Positions 22,151 through 33,696 are shown, counted from the stretch's first letter. The stretch: 64,000 nucleotides of DNA from Cytidiella melzeri (GCA_022592445.1 JABYQR010000037.1:62001-126000); one strand, 5' to 3'. Numbers and translations: made by a program. The notes: generated from the letters alone by a model not told the origin.

Positions 22151-24703
22151 GAGAAAGAAAGGGGCTGAGCTCTTCAGGCAGAGCGAGAGGCGGAAGACGA
22201 AGTGTAGCCGAACCCAGGATACCGCGAGATACAGGGTTGGCCAAGTTTTCCTTGGTGTTGACGTAGCGAAGAACGAGGTGAAGATTTAGAGCCGCCAGAA
22301 TGACGACTACCCGGCGAATTGAAAGATTTACTTGAAAATTTCGGCTGCGGCCTCTATTGAATGCGCCCACCACGCCGATGTTATCACTGCGTACTAAAAT
22401 GTCAGCATTGGAGAAACCCAAAGCTTCGAGGGATAGCGTCGCGAGCTCGACCGCAATCATTTCAGCCCACCCGATATCTCGACTGTTTGCCTTCCATCCT
22501 TGAGTTAACCTCCAGGCTGCCCATCTCCCGTCGATGATGATGCCAATACCCCAACTCGAAGACGCGTCAACCCAGATGCCCACGTCTTGCAGGTCTCCCC
22601 GCGGAACCAGGGAACGCGCGATACCCGTCGAGGTAAGAATATTTCTCCACCAATCCATGTCCGTCTTAACAGAGTGCGGGACGTACCGTAGTTCGAAATC
22701 GTTACGGAAAGAAGCAATGAAGTTGCAAAGGTTTGAGAGAAAGGCGCGACCTTGCGGGAAAACGAAAGCGATATGCGAGAGGGTGCCATTGAGAGACAAG
22801 ATTAGCTTGAGGGATACTCTCCGCCGCTCCAGCGCCAGGTTACAAAACTCTTTCACCTTCAGCAGGTACTTGAGGCGTTTGGCATCCGGCAACGCGACCG
22901 TGCGCTTCGAGAGATCCCAGAGGAAACCCAGGTAGACCTGTAGAAACGCGAAACCCCAGCACTTCCCAAGTTTCCACGGCACACCTAGAGGTTGAGTGAC
23001 TCTGAGGATATCTTCAACGTCAAACGCATAGCGCCAGCTGTCCGCTCCAGAACCGGAGATTGGGAAACGAAGCTGTGAAAGATCGTCGACCCATTTTGCG
23101 TTTGGAGCTTGGAAGTGAGCACGAAGAATATCTACGACCGCGTCCATGACTTCACCCTGCACTCCCGGGCCAGAGGAGATGCCAAAAGGGCAAACGTGGT
23201 CCATGTAGAAATTTCCCGGTTCGCATTGTATGACGATATACGGTTTGTGACTGGGAAGGATTGGGATGTTACGGAAAGCGGAGTCTATGTCAAGGGACGC
23301 TGCCTGGGCACCTGGTGGAGCAGTGGCGACCTGCGAACCAGAAGAAAAAGGTAAATGGTACATCCTGACTCGTCTTGAGCCAACAAATACAAGCGGAGAG
23401 CGCCTGACGAAAGGAAGTGAAGTACACGCACTCGAATTGAGGCGGCGAAGGCTTAACGCTATGCAGAACTCGAATTGAGGCAGCGTATGAAAAGGGAGCG
23501 TCGACGCTCGAAAGATGAGGGCATAAGCGAATGCTTAACGCTATGTCTCGAATTGAGGCAGCGCATGAAAGGGAGCGTCGACGCTCAGAAAGACGAGGGC
23601 ATAAGAACCCATTCGCAGGAAAAACCGGTCTCTTGGTGAATGTGAGCGAACCAAAGACTTACCATCTGCGCAAATATAGCGGCGGTCCCCCAAGTTGTCG
23701 TGAAATCGTCCGAGTCAATGTCGTGGTTAACCGACACGCCCTCAGAGTCCTTAAAAGAACAGTTTTGAATTAGCCGGAGTTTGCTTGAACCCGCCTTCTC
23801 GACTACTGAAAGCGGCGAAGAGACGAAAGGTGAATTGAAAATGTATTCGAGTTGCGATTGCGAGAATGGGCCGGACATGCGTCCTAGCGAGACCTGCTCG
23901 TTCACGTAATCCTGGATGAAGCTCATATGAGCGATGCCTGTCTTTGAGTTGGGGGGAGCGAAGGTAACGGAGCGAGGGCAAAAATTCCCTATTGGGAAGC
24001 CCAGACGGAGTTTGTTAGGGAGGTCTTGATATTTGTGCAGGAGACCAAACTTGGCGAGCTCTGAAGCGAAATAGCCAGCACGATATGGGGTGATGATTCG
24101 CCCCCGCTCAGAGGCACCGCTTACTACCGGCGTGATGACTGGTGGCACCACAGAGCGAGCAAACGTGAGAGGATCGACCTGGACAGCGGAATCCCTTGCA
24201 GCCAGAAAGCTGCCCGCCAGACTCGGAGAGGTTCCAGAACAAGCAGATGTCAGAGCCGTCCCTGACGCTAACGAGACGTCCTCGTTCAAATGCGCAAAAG
24301 CAGGCCTTGCCGTTCTTGAGGGTTTTCTCGCTGCAGTCCTTCGCGTGGTGGCCGTTGGTTCCGCCTTGGCCGCATCGTAGGCAGAACAACCCGGCGCCAG
24401 ATTGCCTGCCGCCCTGAAAGGGCTTACCACCTTTGCTCGGACCCTCGCTGCGGTCATACGCCTCACGACGATCGCCAGACAGACCCTTTTCGCGGTTGCC
24501 AAACCTGTCTTCACGAGCGCTGGGTCGTCCGGAGCGATCTCCCCTGTTGTACGGATGGAAAGCTCTCCCTCTCTCATCAGCGTCCGCTTTCCTTCTAGTG
24601 ATCGCCCTGTCAACGTTGTAGAACCGACGCTCATAACTTTGGCTTCCCACTCCAAATGTCGACCAGGATCCGCCGAAGAAGGATTCCCGAACCTCACGAT
24701 CAA
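22143..24703 (-). CDS. Ngaro reverse transcriptase / RNase H
   Basis: Sense exons are 24703(or later)-23663 and 23330-22143, joined by a 332-bp GTAAGT...GCAG intron. The join is phase 0 (FAQM | VATAPPGAQ). RT motifs: KLRLIQNCSF, SLDIDSAFRNIPI, PFGISSGPG and the catalytic box KWVDD. RNase H follows with GIWVDASSSWGIGI, AEMIAVELA and VRSDNIGVV. The first coding exon overlaps the 3' half of the Gag-like ORF in the +1 frame, so the true start is uncertain. It may use an internal ATG, frameshifting or another exon. The stop (22145-22143) overlaps the recombinase ATG. The function is copying the element RNA to cDNA. It is a DIRS-order RT, not the gypsy or copia type. Confidence 0.9.
23331..23662 (-). 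other. Intron in the Ngaro RT gene, with internal tandem repeat
   Basis: 332-bp intron, sense donor GTAAGT at 23662 and acceptor GCAG ending 23331. Positions about 23415-23610 hold two to three diverged copies of a unit of roughly 85-100 bp (CTCGAATTGAGGCAGCG ... GGGAGCGTCGACGCTC ... GAGGGCATAAG). It is much longer than the host introns in this window (48-148 bp). Confidence 0.8.
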
Positions 24704-25553
24704 AACTTAAGATGGTTTCGAAAGAAACCTCCATCTCCTCGCGCTCGCCCAGAGAGTCGAAATGGGCCGTAAAGAGGTCCCGAACCTTCGCGGAACAAGC
24801 TTTGTCGAGGACATTGGCGAAGTTCTTCCAAGCCTGCCACCAGTCGTCCTTGGACATGTTGTCCTCGCTGGGGTATTTAGAAACATCGATAATGTAACTA
24901 CTCACCCCCTCCGCGTTATGGACCTTCGTGAATTTAGGCCCTTCGCTCCTTATCTGGCGCATGACTCTATTCGTGCACATGGACAAGGGGAGGTTGTGCT
25001 TATGCCTGATAAGCGCGATGAAGGATTCCGGGGGCTTCGCCACGCTGCTGAAGAGGTCGACATTGTCGGCAACATCGCATACCGGCAACGGGGCGCGGGT
25101 AATTGACGTTGAAGCTATCAGAGGGGCCCCGTGCGATCCAGAGCTGACGGGGGCTCTCAACGGGCTGGTTTCGGAGGGGATGGGCCTGACTGTATGCGCC
25201 TGATCCGGTGAGTCCAGTTTCTTCTTCATCAAAGCGACAGCCCTCTGGATAGATCCCGGACTCATTTCTCCTAGCAAATCCAGGAACAACCTCTCGGATG
25301 AGATCCAAGGAGGGGTTCCTAGACTTCCTGCAGGCGGAGAACGCGGCGGAGCGCTTGAATTCCTCGAGGGAGGGTGAGAGGATACGTTGCCACCGAGGTC
25401 CTCGTCTTCCGACACATCCCCATCTCCCCTCGAACGCCTCATCGCCCTATCCTCGTTGCGTGCCATCCTTACCTCTAATTCCGCAGCGGAAATCCCGTGT
25501 CCGAAACCGTCCACGTTGTTCCCACCGACACCGACTGGCATAATTTCAACCAT
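24108..25553 (-). CDS. Ngaro Gag-like protein (ORF1)
   Basis: 481 aa from ATG 25553 (MVEIMPVGVGGN), the first ATG inside A1. The open frame extends 45 codons further upstream into A1 without a better start. The N-terminal half is acidic and Ser/Pro-rich. A middle part near FIALIRHKHNLPLSMC resembles Gag-like proteins of fungal DIRS-order elements. The C-terminus has two Cys/His knuckles: CLRCGQGGTNGHHAKDC and the final CSLCGATSHHAGSKRC. The probable role is RNA binding and particle assembly. Its 3' part overlaps the RT frame. Confidence 0.82.
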   Translation of the reverse strand: MVEIMPVGVGGNNVDGFGHGISAAELEVRMARNEDRAMRRSRGDGDVSEDEDLGGNVSSHPPSRNSSAPPRSPPAGSLGTPPWISSERLFLDLLGEMSPGSIQRAVALMKKKLDSPDQAHTVRPIPSETSPLRAPVSSGSHGAPLIASTSITRAPLPVCDVADNVDLFSSVAKPPESFIALIRHKHNLPLSMCTNRVMRQIRSEGPKFTKVHNAEGVSSYIIDVSKYPSEDNMSKDDWWQAWKNFANVLDKACSAKVRDLFTAHFDSLGEREEMEVSFETILSFDREVRESFFGGSWSTFGVGSQSYERRFYNVDRAITRRKADADERGRAFHPYNRGDRSGRPSAREDRFGNREKGLSGDRREAYDRSEGPSKGGKPFQGGRQSGAGLFCLRCGQGGTNGHHAKDCSEKTLKNGKACFCAFERGRLVSVRDGSDICLFWNLSESGGQLSGCKGFRCPGRSSHVCSLCGATSHHAGSKRCL

Positions 25554-25582
25554 GGTAAGGATAAAAGGCTCGAGGTAGAAGA

Positions 25583-25756
25583 GGTTGCGAGAATTTTCCG
25601 AGGGACGAGTAAGAGAGGGTGGATGTGTGATGGTGGCGAACGCGAACTCGAAAGAGATAATTCGAGGGCGTTTCGCCTCATCACGCATCTAGCCGCTCGC
25701 TTAGTAAGCACTTGCTTACCTCGGCCGCTCGTTCCTCGCTTTGAGCCAAGCAGCAC
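25583..25756 (-). repeat. Ngaro terminal repeat A1
   Basis: 174-bp direct copy of A2 and the sense 5' end of the element. The Gag-like ORF begins 29 bp inside it (ATG 25553), so promoter signals probably lie in this repeat. Confidence 0.92.
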
Positions 25757-26587
25757 TGCCTTATTGGTGGTCACGTGCACGCGTCGGCAACTCGGCGAGG
25801 TGCAGGCCGAGATAGCGATTGTAGTGGCGGTTCAGCGCCAGGTTCAGCTCGCAGTTCGCAACGATGGCAGTAGTACGCAGAGTTTAAGACTGTGCACAAC
25901 AATGAGGTGCCAAGCAAGCACAACAGGTCGCTAGTAAGTGTGATAAGAAGCCCGGTCCCCAAGTAAGAAACCATCAAATACAACCCTCGTGTCAAAAAGT
26001 TCCCTGTGGAGCATAGTAGCAAGTTCATGCTGCTTGCGCTCCAAGTTTGATGCGTTACTGTTGGGGCATTGATAAAAGGTCGTTGATGTTAGCTACGTCG
26101 TGCGATGAGTTGGAATATGAAAGATAGAATATTGCTATGGAGTCGCGATGAGCCTACTGTAATATGGCGGACGATGATTCTATGTGGACTCGCTAACCAG
26201 TCCGGACGCAAAGAGGAGACAAGCAAAGGAGGCGCGAGTCTACTGATTACTACTTTAAGTGGTATGCTCTCGTGTAAGCCTGGGAAGCTGTGCGCCTTTA
26301 AAGTTTCTATAGCGTATACATAACGATTATTGTGCCATGCCCACTGATTTCTGGACGTTGCGCTGGACGACATGGCACCACGCTGCAGATACCCTCCGGA
26401 GGGTTGCAGTACTCCAAAATACACACTAACAAACCCCACTTGAGTGGCAAGTGGAAATTCCGCTGATCTAGTCTCCCCGAGGCAGAGTAGACGGGCGTTT
26501 GATCATCGTTCAACCTCCGATGCATTTTGCATAGCTGGTAACGTTATCAGTGGTGCGGTACACCTTCCAACTCCCAACACGACAGAC
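25757..26587. other. Spacer between Ngaro and thymidylate kinase gene
   Basis: No gene, repeat or RNA is recognisable. It contains the 5' flank of the thymidylate kinase gene. I see no clear TATA box. Confidence 0.5.
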
Positions 26588-27455
26588 ATGAGCAAACGTG
26601 GTGCATTCATCGTCGTCGAAGGTCTCGACAGGTCAGGAAAGAGCACCCAAGCAGCAGCTCTTCTGCGACGTCTGCAAGACTCCCAAGTGTCTGCAAAGCT
26701 CATCAAGTTTCCTGGTCAGCACATCCTTCACCGTGCCGTTTGAGAGCATACGTCCTCATGTAACGTATTCTCCCTTGTCGCTGTTACGTTGCACATTTTC
26801 TGCACGGTAATTAAAGACAGGACGACTACCATCGGCAAGATGATCGACTCGTACTTGCGCTCGGAGATCGAGCTCGATGATCATGTCATCCACCTACTGT
26901 TCTCAGCGAACAGATGGGAGCTAGCGTACGTCTGTTCCAAAAAAAGTGCTACATAGCACGACAATGCCGATAATGATACATCGCAGATCTTCCATCGAGG
27001 AGAGCTTGAAATCAGGCGAGACCGTCATCTGCGACCGCTACGCCTTCTCTGGGATAGCCTTTTCCGCAAGCAAAGTCCGCCCTGGTACTCTCGGCTACCC
27101 TCTTCTGGACTATGCATGGTGCCGCAGCCCGGACGCGGGTTTACCAGCGCCAGATATCACGATCCTGCTCGACGTCTCTCCGGATGCCGCGCGGACTCGA
27201 GGAGGCTACGGGGAGGAGCGGTATGAGAAGGAAGATGTCCAGAGACGAGTGAGAGATGTCTTTGTGAGGATTGGAGAAGAGGTAGAAGGAGCCGGAGGAA
27301 AGTGGCTTGTCGTGGACGCAGACGAGTCGCAAGAGGATGTGCAGGCTGTGATCTGGAACGCAGTGAAAGAGCTTGCAGGAGGTCTCGAGCTACCAATCGA
27401 AAAGTTATGGGACGACAAGCGAGAGTCTGCGAATGTCGACGCTTTGTACATGTAA
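26588..27455 (+). CDS. CDC8: Thymidylate (dTMP) kinase
   Basis: Exons 26588-26714, 26817-26925, 26987-27455 (introns 102 and 61 bp) give 705 nt, 234 aa. The P-loop is EGLDRSGKST (residues 11-20). The dTMP-binding motif is DRYAFSG (95-101), and a LID region with RGGYGEERYE follows. It phosphorylates dTMP to dTDP with ATP in dTTP synthesis. Its length is near the yeast enzyme (216 aa). An apparent 8-10 residue insertion (VRPGTLGYPLLDY) sits between DRYAFSG and WCRSPD. It has no splice sites, so I keep it as coding. The gene converges with UBC6, 290 bp apart. Confidence 0.95.
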
Positions 27456-27745
27456 ATTTGCCTTTTGTCAATGTAAAAAATAATCTGTGACTTCCCGTGA
27501 CGAAATGATATGGTACACATTACGCTCGTATTTGCCCTCAGCGAAGGTGCAAATGTGACAAGAAGTAGGTTAAGGAGTGTGGGTGTGATAAATATATCAT
27601 GATCCGGGAGACTGTAGAAAAAGGAGTGGAGGCGGGTATCATGTTTACAGTGAATACCGTGACCAGCAAGAAAACGCCCAGCAGTGAGACGGAATTCAAT
27701 AAACGTACCCTTCGTACGTACTTCTTCCGGTCAAATTCTTCACAG

Positions 27746-28931
27746 TTACGATGTAGACGACAACCGGGACACGATGACAGCTAAGACCAGTACGACGCCC
27801 CATCGCCACTTCTCCCAGATGATTTGACGGAGGGAAGTGCCCCATCCCACGACCATTGCTCTTGAATCATGAGATGGAGGTAGAGCTATTGCATTATTAT
27901 TGTCTGCTTGGGAAGTCGGATGTGTCGGTGATTGTGCAAGTGCGGCTGGAGCAGTTGGTTGGACAAACGTGAGTGGCTGAGCAGTAGACTGCGAGGCTGA
28001 CTTGGGAGAAGTCCCGAGCTCTTTCTGGCCCATATTGGGGAGATCTCGCGCGGTAGGAGTGCAGTACTGTTGATTCGTTAGTGCGTGAGTCATAGCACAA
28101 AGCTATAGCACCATGCTTACATCTGGAAAGGCCTCTTTGAACCGCCGCTGCTCAATGTTCCAAAAGTGGCTCCGTGCTGCATATGCGCGCTTCTCCGCGT
28201 CGCTGGTAGTCACCGAGCCGGTGGTCATCTCATCCGACATCATGAACGACAACAAGCCAGTACAGCTATTCTTGAAAGGTTAGCGTCGCTCAGATAAAGA
28301 TTACACGCCACACACATTGTTGCAACGCTCCAGGCTGGGTTCCACTACAAAGACAAAAATCATATGAGCGTTTTCTGCAGTTACAAGCCCAGCAGAGAGA
28401 CGTACTGTGCCTGGGTGAAAATCTGACATGGAGAAGCAAATCTTACGGTCAGGTTGGAAGCGACCTGATGGAGTCAACATCTGGTGGGAGTCAGTATCGC
28501 AGTTGGACGATCATGATCGTAGATGTGCACGAACCTTGATGCCAGGGGGCTTGAAGGGGTACTCTGAGGGAAACAATAGGACACCATGGTATTCTCCGCC
28601 AGCGAAGGGGGAATCTGGTGGACCTCGCTGCATTCAAGGTGAGTACAAGTGTCAAATCGTCAGAGGGACCGGTTCAACGCACGATTATGTAGTTCCCTAT
28701 TGTGATGTCCAACGTCTTCAGTCTCCTAGATCATGTCCGTAAAGACTTTTACTCACAGGTCAAGATGTTCTTCTCATCAGGAGCTGCCCACACGAACGGC
28801 GGGGGCTCTCTCTGCATAGCGACATACTCCTTAGTCAGCTATTATGCAGTGGGGCAAAACGGAGTCAGCGAGATCTGAGACGAGCGAAATTAGGTCTTGC
28901 ATACCCTCTTGTGCGCCGCCTTTGTAGCCAT
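27746..28931 (-). CDS. UBC6: Ubiquitin-conjugating enzyme E2, UBC6/UBE2J2 type, ER tail-anchored
   Basis: Sense exons 28931-28905, 28838-28757, 28696-28683, 28627-28535, 28480-28406, 28344-28316, 28265-28121, 28066-27746 total 786 nt, 261 aa. Introns are 50-66 bp, and one exon is only 14 nt. The start MATKAAHKR is the family N-terminus. The UBC fold runs from about residue 10 to 165 ([19 protein letters not shown]; catalytic Cys87 in [23 protein letters not shown]). A Ser/Pro-rich linker then leads to a single C-terminal membrane anchor ([13 protein letters not shown]), which places the enzyme on the ER surface. There UBC6 serves ER-associated degradation with the Doa10-type ligase. Cys replaces the usual Leu in ICTGLLSFM. 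It is divergent from CWC27 with a 183-bp shared promoter region. Confidence 0.95.
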
Positions 28932-29114
28932 CGTCTGCAAGCAAGATCTCTAAGTAAGGGGTTGGTGTTGGTTGGTGGTGATAGAGGTGGTGGTTGTTGT
29001 GAGCTAAACGAGGCCGAGACACGGCCACGTCGGCGCTACATGGGTACCTGTCACGTGGATATTGCAGCTAAGGCTCTTGCTTCAAGTTCTAGGGTCTCTT
29101 TCGGCCTGGTCGCA

Positions 29115-31241
29115 ATGTCTTTGCCAACCCGAGGACGCGTTATTATCGACACAACTGCAGGAGAGATTGACATTGAACTCTGGTCAAAGGTATGCTGCGA
29201 AACCACAGTATGTCGAGCGCGAATTTACGGAGAGCATGGCAGGAAACACCGAAGACATGTCGCAACTTTATACAGCTTGCGATGGAGGGTGAATAGTGCA
29301 CTCTCTCTATCACCACCAAATACTCACTCGTAGACTGTTAGGCTACTATGACGGCGTTATATTTCACAGGTGCATGTGGCTTCAAACCTGACCCAATTAG
29401 CCACGAACTCATGGTTCATTGGCATGTTAGGATTGTTTCGAATTTCCTTGTTCAAACGGGGGATAGGACGGGAACGGGTAGTGGTGGAGAATCAATATAT
29501 GGAGGTACGCTAATGCTTGTGTCTTCTACGTCTCCAACTCTTGTACTTATATTCACCTGTAGAACCGTTCGAAGACGAAATACATCCTCGACTCCGGTTC
29601 CCGCATCGTGGCTTGGTAGCCATGGCCAATGGGGGTACAAGAAACACGAACGATTCTCAGTTCTTCATTACCCTCGGTGAGTAACGAATGTGACGACCAA
29701 GGAGCACCAACCTCTTTGGAGTGGCCGTTGTGGTCGACGCCTTCTGATAGCAAGGCAATCTCTACTCTAAACTGCTTCTTACATAATAAGATACATGCTT
29801 ATACTTGTAGCGCGCCCTTAGATCGAGCGGAAGAACTCCACGGTAAACACACATTATTCGGGAGAGTCATTGGCGACACAATATACAGTGCGTATCCTGT
29901 TGATTCGATCTCAACAGCAAGCTGACATTGGCATTAGATGTGGTCAAGATAGGTGGGATGGGTAAGCGTGATGTCTGTTGCCACAAACACTACAAGTTCT
30001 AACCCTTCCAGAGGTGGATGGTAATGAGCGGCCACTATAGTGAGTGACGGCATTTACAGCTTCTGTACATGTATTGAAAACATCTAGCCCTCCCAAGATC
30101 AAGACCATCCGAATATTGGATAACCCATTCCCTGACATCATTCCTCGTATCACCGCCGCCGAAAAACGCGCTCAGCAGAAAGCTAAGGAACAAGCTATGC
30201 GCGAGCGCGAAGAAGAAATTCGGCGAAGGGGAGCGAAGAAGTGCGTTACAATCCACTACCCTAAGTATCTTCTCTCAACACGCTCATTTCTGGTAGAGAT
30301 GTGAAATTGCTCAGTTTTGGCGCAGATGAAGGCGCTGAAGAGGAAGAGGAACCAGTGACGTTCAAGAAGAAGCCTATTGTGCGACCGGATTGTGAGCATA
30401 TGCTTCATTCGACCTCAACTATCAAGTCAACTGAACTTTGTTATAGTGGTGGATACGACTCCCGACCCACTAGCTGCAATCAAAGGTGTAACAGCCTCCA
30501 CTTCCAAGAAAGCGTCGAAAGACAAACAAATCTCTCCTCTCGCAGGTGCTTCGCCATCAAAGTTTGAGGAAGTCTCCAAGCAGAACGAGCTTGACATTAC
30601 CAAGATCCGAGCTCAACATGCTCAAGAAAAGAGTGCACAAAGGTAACGCGACATACTGGCTCCACGCTATATAAATCGCTAAAGCCCCATTATTACCACA
30701 TAGCACCGCCCGTCAAAGTGAAATCGAGAAAATCGAAGCCGACATCCGGAAACTTGATCGCAAGGCCCATGGCGACGACAGCGACGACGAACCTGCAAGG
30801 AAGAAGCAGAAAAAGTCCTATCTCGAGGAAGAGATGGCCAAATACGCCAATTCGCGCAATGCTCGCCCGAAAGGCAAAGACGGCAAGCGGAAGAAAGATG
30901 AAGGAGACGTCTTGGCCGCCTTGAATAGCTTCCGCAACAAACTGAAGAGCGTTGCTCCCGAGCCTGCAGAGGACCAGGAAGATGCAGGTAGTGGCATAGA
31001 GGAGACAGCAGCGGTGGCTACAGGAGAGGAAGACCCCGGCCAGGAAGTCGATGACGACATAGGATTTATGTCGCACTTATTGAGCTTCCCGAAGGAAAAT
31101 AACGAAGAGGTCGAGAAGGCAGAACGAGACTATGAGGTGATTGATCCTCGACAGCGAGGTGCGCGGGCGAAGGAGGAGGAGAGGGAGAGGAAACGAGCGC
31201 GGCGTCCGAAAGATGGCGGGCGAGGCTCCAGACGGTACTAA
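29115..31241 (+). CDS. CWC27: Spliceosomal cyclophilin CWC27
   Basis: Twelve exons: 29115-29189, 29243-29288, 29342-29369, 29431-29504, 29563-29676, 29822-29887, 29938-29961, 30012-30039, 30088-30240, 30297-30391, 30447-30642, 30704-31241 (1,437 nt, 478 aa). The cyclophilin domain covers about residues 5-165 (TAGEIDIELWSK, TPKTCRNFIQLAMEG, GTGSGGESIYG, GLVAMANGGTRNTNDSQFF, GKHTLFGRV). It continues into a charged Lys/Glu tail ending with GFMSHLLSF and a basic RERKRARR segment, as in CWC27. The protein joins the activated (B-act) spliceosome. Exons are as small as 24-28 nt. The family often has several more N-terminal residues, so a start further upstream is possible. Confidence 0.94.
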
Positions 31242-31812
31242 CACTGCTACATAGGTAAGGTCTAATCACGTTTGGCGCTATGACACAAGTCATTTATCCC
31301 TGCAGACCTATTCACTCCTTGATGTGTGAGCTCAAGGTTCGCTCTGCATGATTTGTGCGTCCGCCTCAAAAGATTCAGGCGGTAGTAGCCACGTCGAACG
31401 AGTCCTTCTCTCAAGCTCCAATCCCAATCTGACCTGTGGCTTTGCAGTCTGCATGACCATCCAATCACGCAGATATCAGTGTATGGCTCCTGTGTTGGTT
31501 TCCAACGTAAGTACTGGACGAATGATAGTTGATCAACTCGGTCGCTTTACGAATGATCTCTCTCCCCAGTCTCTGTAAGCCATCCACAGTGCATCACACA
31601 TCGATGATTCATGGTACAAGAGCTTGAGAATTCTTGTCTGGATTTGTCGTAAGGTATAAAGACTAGGACTTTCTTGCGTTCTGCTCAGGCTGTTCTTGGT
31701 GGAGCCACCACAATACCCTATAACCTCTCGTGCCGCAGGCGGCTTACTATATATATCCACGCACTCGACATACGTCCCCTTCCTGCTAGCTCTCACTTTC
31801 TCTGACGAAGTC
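31242..31812. promoter_or_regulatory. Intergenic region with TATA-like box for the membrane-protein gene
   Basis: 571 bp between CWC27 and the next gene, no ORF of note. TATATATAT at 31748-31756 lies 57 bp upstream of ATG 31813 and is the likely core promoter. Confidence 0.45.
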
Positions 31813-33260
31813 ATGTCTCTACTAGATGAAACAAGCATGCACCGACTTGGTGAAGCATTCGTCTATCGGATGATACCCATAATCATAGTGTCTACGCTAT
31901 ATGGTGAGTGATCGGTGACTTTGAACCGGTCTGGCCACCAGCTAACGCTAGCGCTCTTGAAGGAACCTACATTGCAATCCTATGCGCCGCGACAAATGCA
32001 CTGGCGTATGTAAACTAACCCAATAGGTTTATATTGTCAACTGAAACAATACGTCTTCTATAGTCAACGCGGACTGAAGAATCAAGCGAATATGACTATC
32101 CTACTCTCCCTCTGGTTTCTCTTCCTCATCAGCACTGCGTTATGGGGTCTCGAAATCGCTCAACTCATCGGCCTCAACCAAATTTTGGTCGCGCCGAATG
32201 GGCTATCTCCGGATTCTCTGTTCAACCGCTTTTACGATCTCGTCGCGCGCGAAACGAAAATCACGGGCGTTTTGTTTGAATGCCAGGTACGCAAAATTTC
32301 TCTAAAAGCAGACAACATACACTCATATGCATTCCCAGATGATTGTCGGTGACATTCTTGTGATATGGCGTGCTAGTGCCATATGGCATGACCGCAGGGT
32401 GGTCATCTTCCTTCCTTTGTTTTGGTGGGCGTTGATGACAAGTAAGCGTTTCTCGTATGCGTAGTCACTCCCCTCTAATGAATGTCACATTTTGATTTTT
32501 TGCCAGTTAACATGATTGTACAAGCCTCGTTCTGCCAGTCAGGCGTCGCAACTACGAACTACGGGGAGCTTTGTAAGGTGACAAATATTTTGGCACCGAC
32601 GCTTTCGATCATGGTGAACGTATCGGTAATGCTACTCACGATTGTCAAGGCTTGGTGAGTCTCATATCCCTCTATCGGCTCAATGTCATGTCTGAGCTTG
32701 ACCTGTTGCTTTCAGGCTTCTTCGGGATCTACTCGCCCTTAATTTATACAAGAAGAAGGAGGATAGCAAAATTCTTTCCCTCTTTGTTCTTCTCATCGAA
32801 TCAGGTACCATATATGTCGTGATGCTGGTACGTTGAGCCCATTCATCAGATTCGTTGTTGATCTAACTATCAGTCAGGTCGCAGACCTTTTAATCACATC
32901 CTTCGTGACCGGAGGAAACGAGACTGTTCAACGAATGATTAGCTGCATATCTGGATATGCGACGGTTCAGTTCGTCGTACGTGTCTTTGATTCACATCGG
33001 CAGCCTATCCACAACTCACTTTCCTCAAGGGTATATATCCCACGCTGATGATTGTCATGCTCCGCCGCTCTGTATGGAACAACTCTGAAAGCACCGCAAC
33101 GATCGGCAGTCGCAGTTCGCGAGCCACTGATCCTTTCTCTGTTACCCTCAGTGGCGTACGTTTTGCCTCTCAGCCGGACGCAGAAAAGAGCGTTGGGCTT
33201 GCATTGCGTTCGTACAACGATTCAAGTGCAATGTCCAGGGCGAGTGGCGAGTTTGAATGA
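31813..33260 (+). CDS. Multi-pass (about 7-TM) integral membrane protein
   Basis: Eight exons: 31813-31903, 31963-32005, 32064-32286, 32339-32441, 32507-32654, 32716-32827, 32878-32976, 33030-33260 (1,050 nt, 349 aa). Introns are 50-65 bp, and every junction keeps frame. Hydrophobic helices appear at MIPIIIVSTLYGTYIAILC, ILLSLWFLFLISTALWGL, VGDILVIWRASAIW, VVIFLPLFWWALMTINMIVQ, LSIMVNVSVMLLTIV, ILSLFVLLIESGTIYVVML and VQFVGIYPTLMIVML. A polar cytosolic tail follows. The layout resembles a large, functionally unassigned 7-TM family expanded in Agaricomycetes. I see no ligand or G-protein signature, so I do not call it a receptor. Confidence 0.88.
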
Positions 33261-33696
33261 CTCTTTCTTTGTAGTGGATCCACCGCTCAGGCGCAAACTT
33301 GTAACCAAGCCTGACAATTCAAGTATCATGTCAAGATATATCACCATGAATTCTTCGAGCTATTTGCATAGATACATGCTACTAGACGTTCCTTCGATGT
33401 ATACCCCGCTATAATCTTAAATACTTATTGCTTGTCCACCGGTTATCTACTTGCAGCGAGATATAGCAAACGTGATGCCTCAGGCGATTGACAATATGTT
33501 TGACACTTGGACGAGAGATTAAGCATGCCAACGAAATGACAGATCTTGGTTGTCATCCTAGCTTGGGCTGGCCTTGGTTTTACTCGTCTACGTCAGCTCC
33601 ATCTGCCCAAGACACACGAATCCGTGGCGGTTTCGGCTTTGACTATGAGCATTATCCTTCACATACAGCCTTTATACATGACAACAGAGCCAGCGA

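Larger units (their letters stand above)
19509..25756 (-). mobile_element. Complete Ngaro-type (DIRS order) YR retrotransposon
   Basis: The sense direction is minus. Its repeats are split direct repeats in sense order A1 (25756-25583), internal ORFs, B1 (20640-20173), A2 (20172-19999), B2 (19976-19509). A copies are 174 bp each and B copies 468 bp each by my alignment. This arrangement is the hallmark of Ngaro elements, which have no LTRs or integrase and integrate with a tyrosine recombinase through a circular intermediate. The internal part encodes a Gag-like ORF, RT/RNase H and a recombinase with all catalytic residues. No target duplication is expected, and I see none. All three ORFs are readable once two introns are allowed, so the copy may be functional. 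Confidence 0.93.

Noticed and set aside
23415..23610. CRISPR-like repeats
   Set aside because: There are only two to three long, diverged tandem copies inside a eukaryotic intron, with no short repeat-spacer structure.
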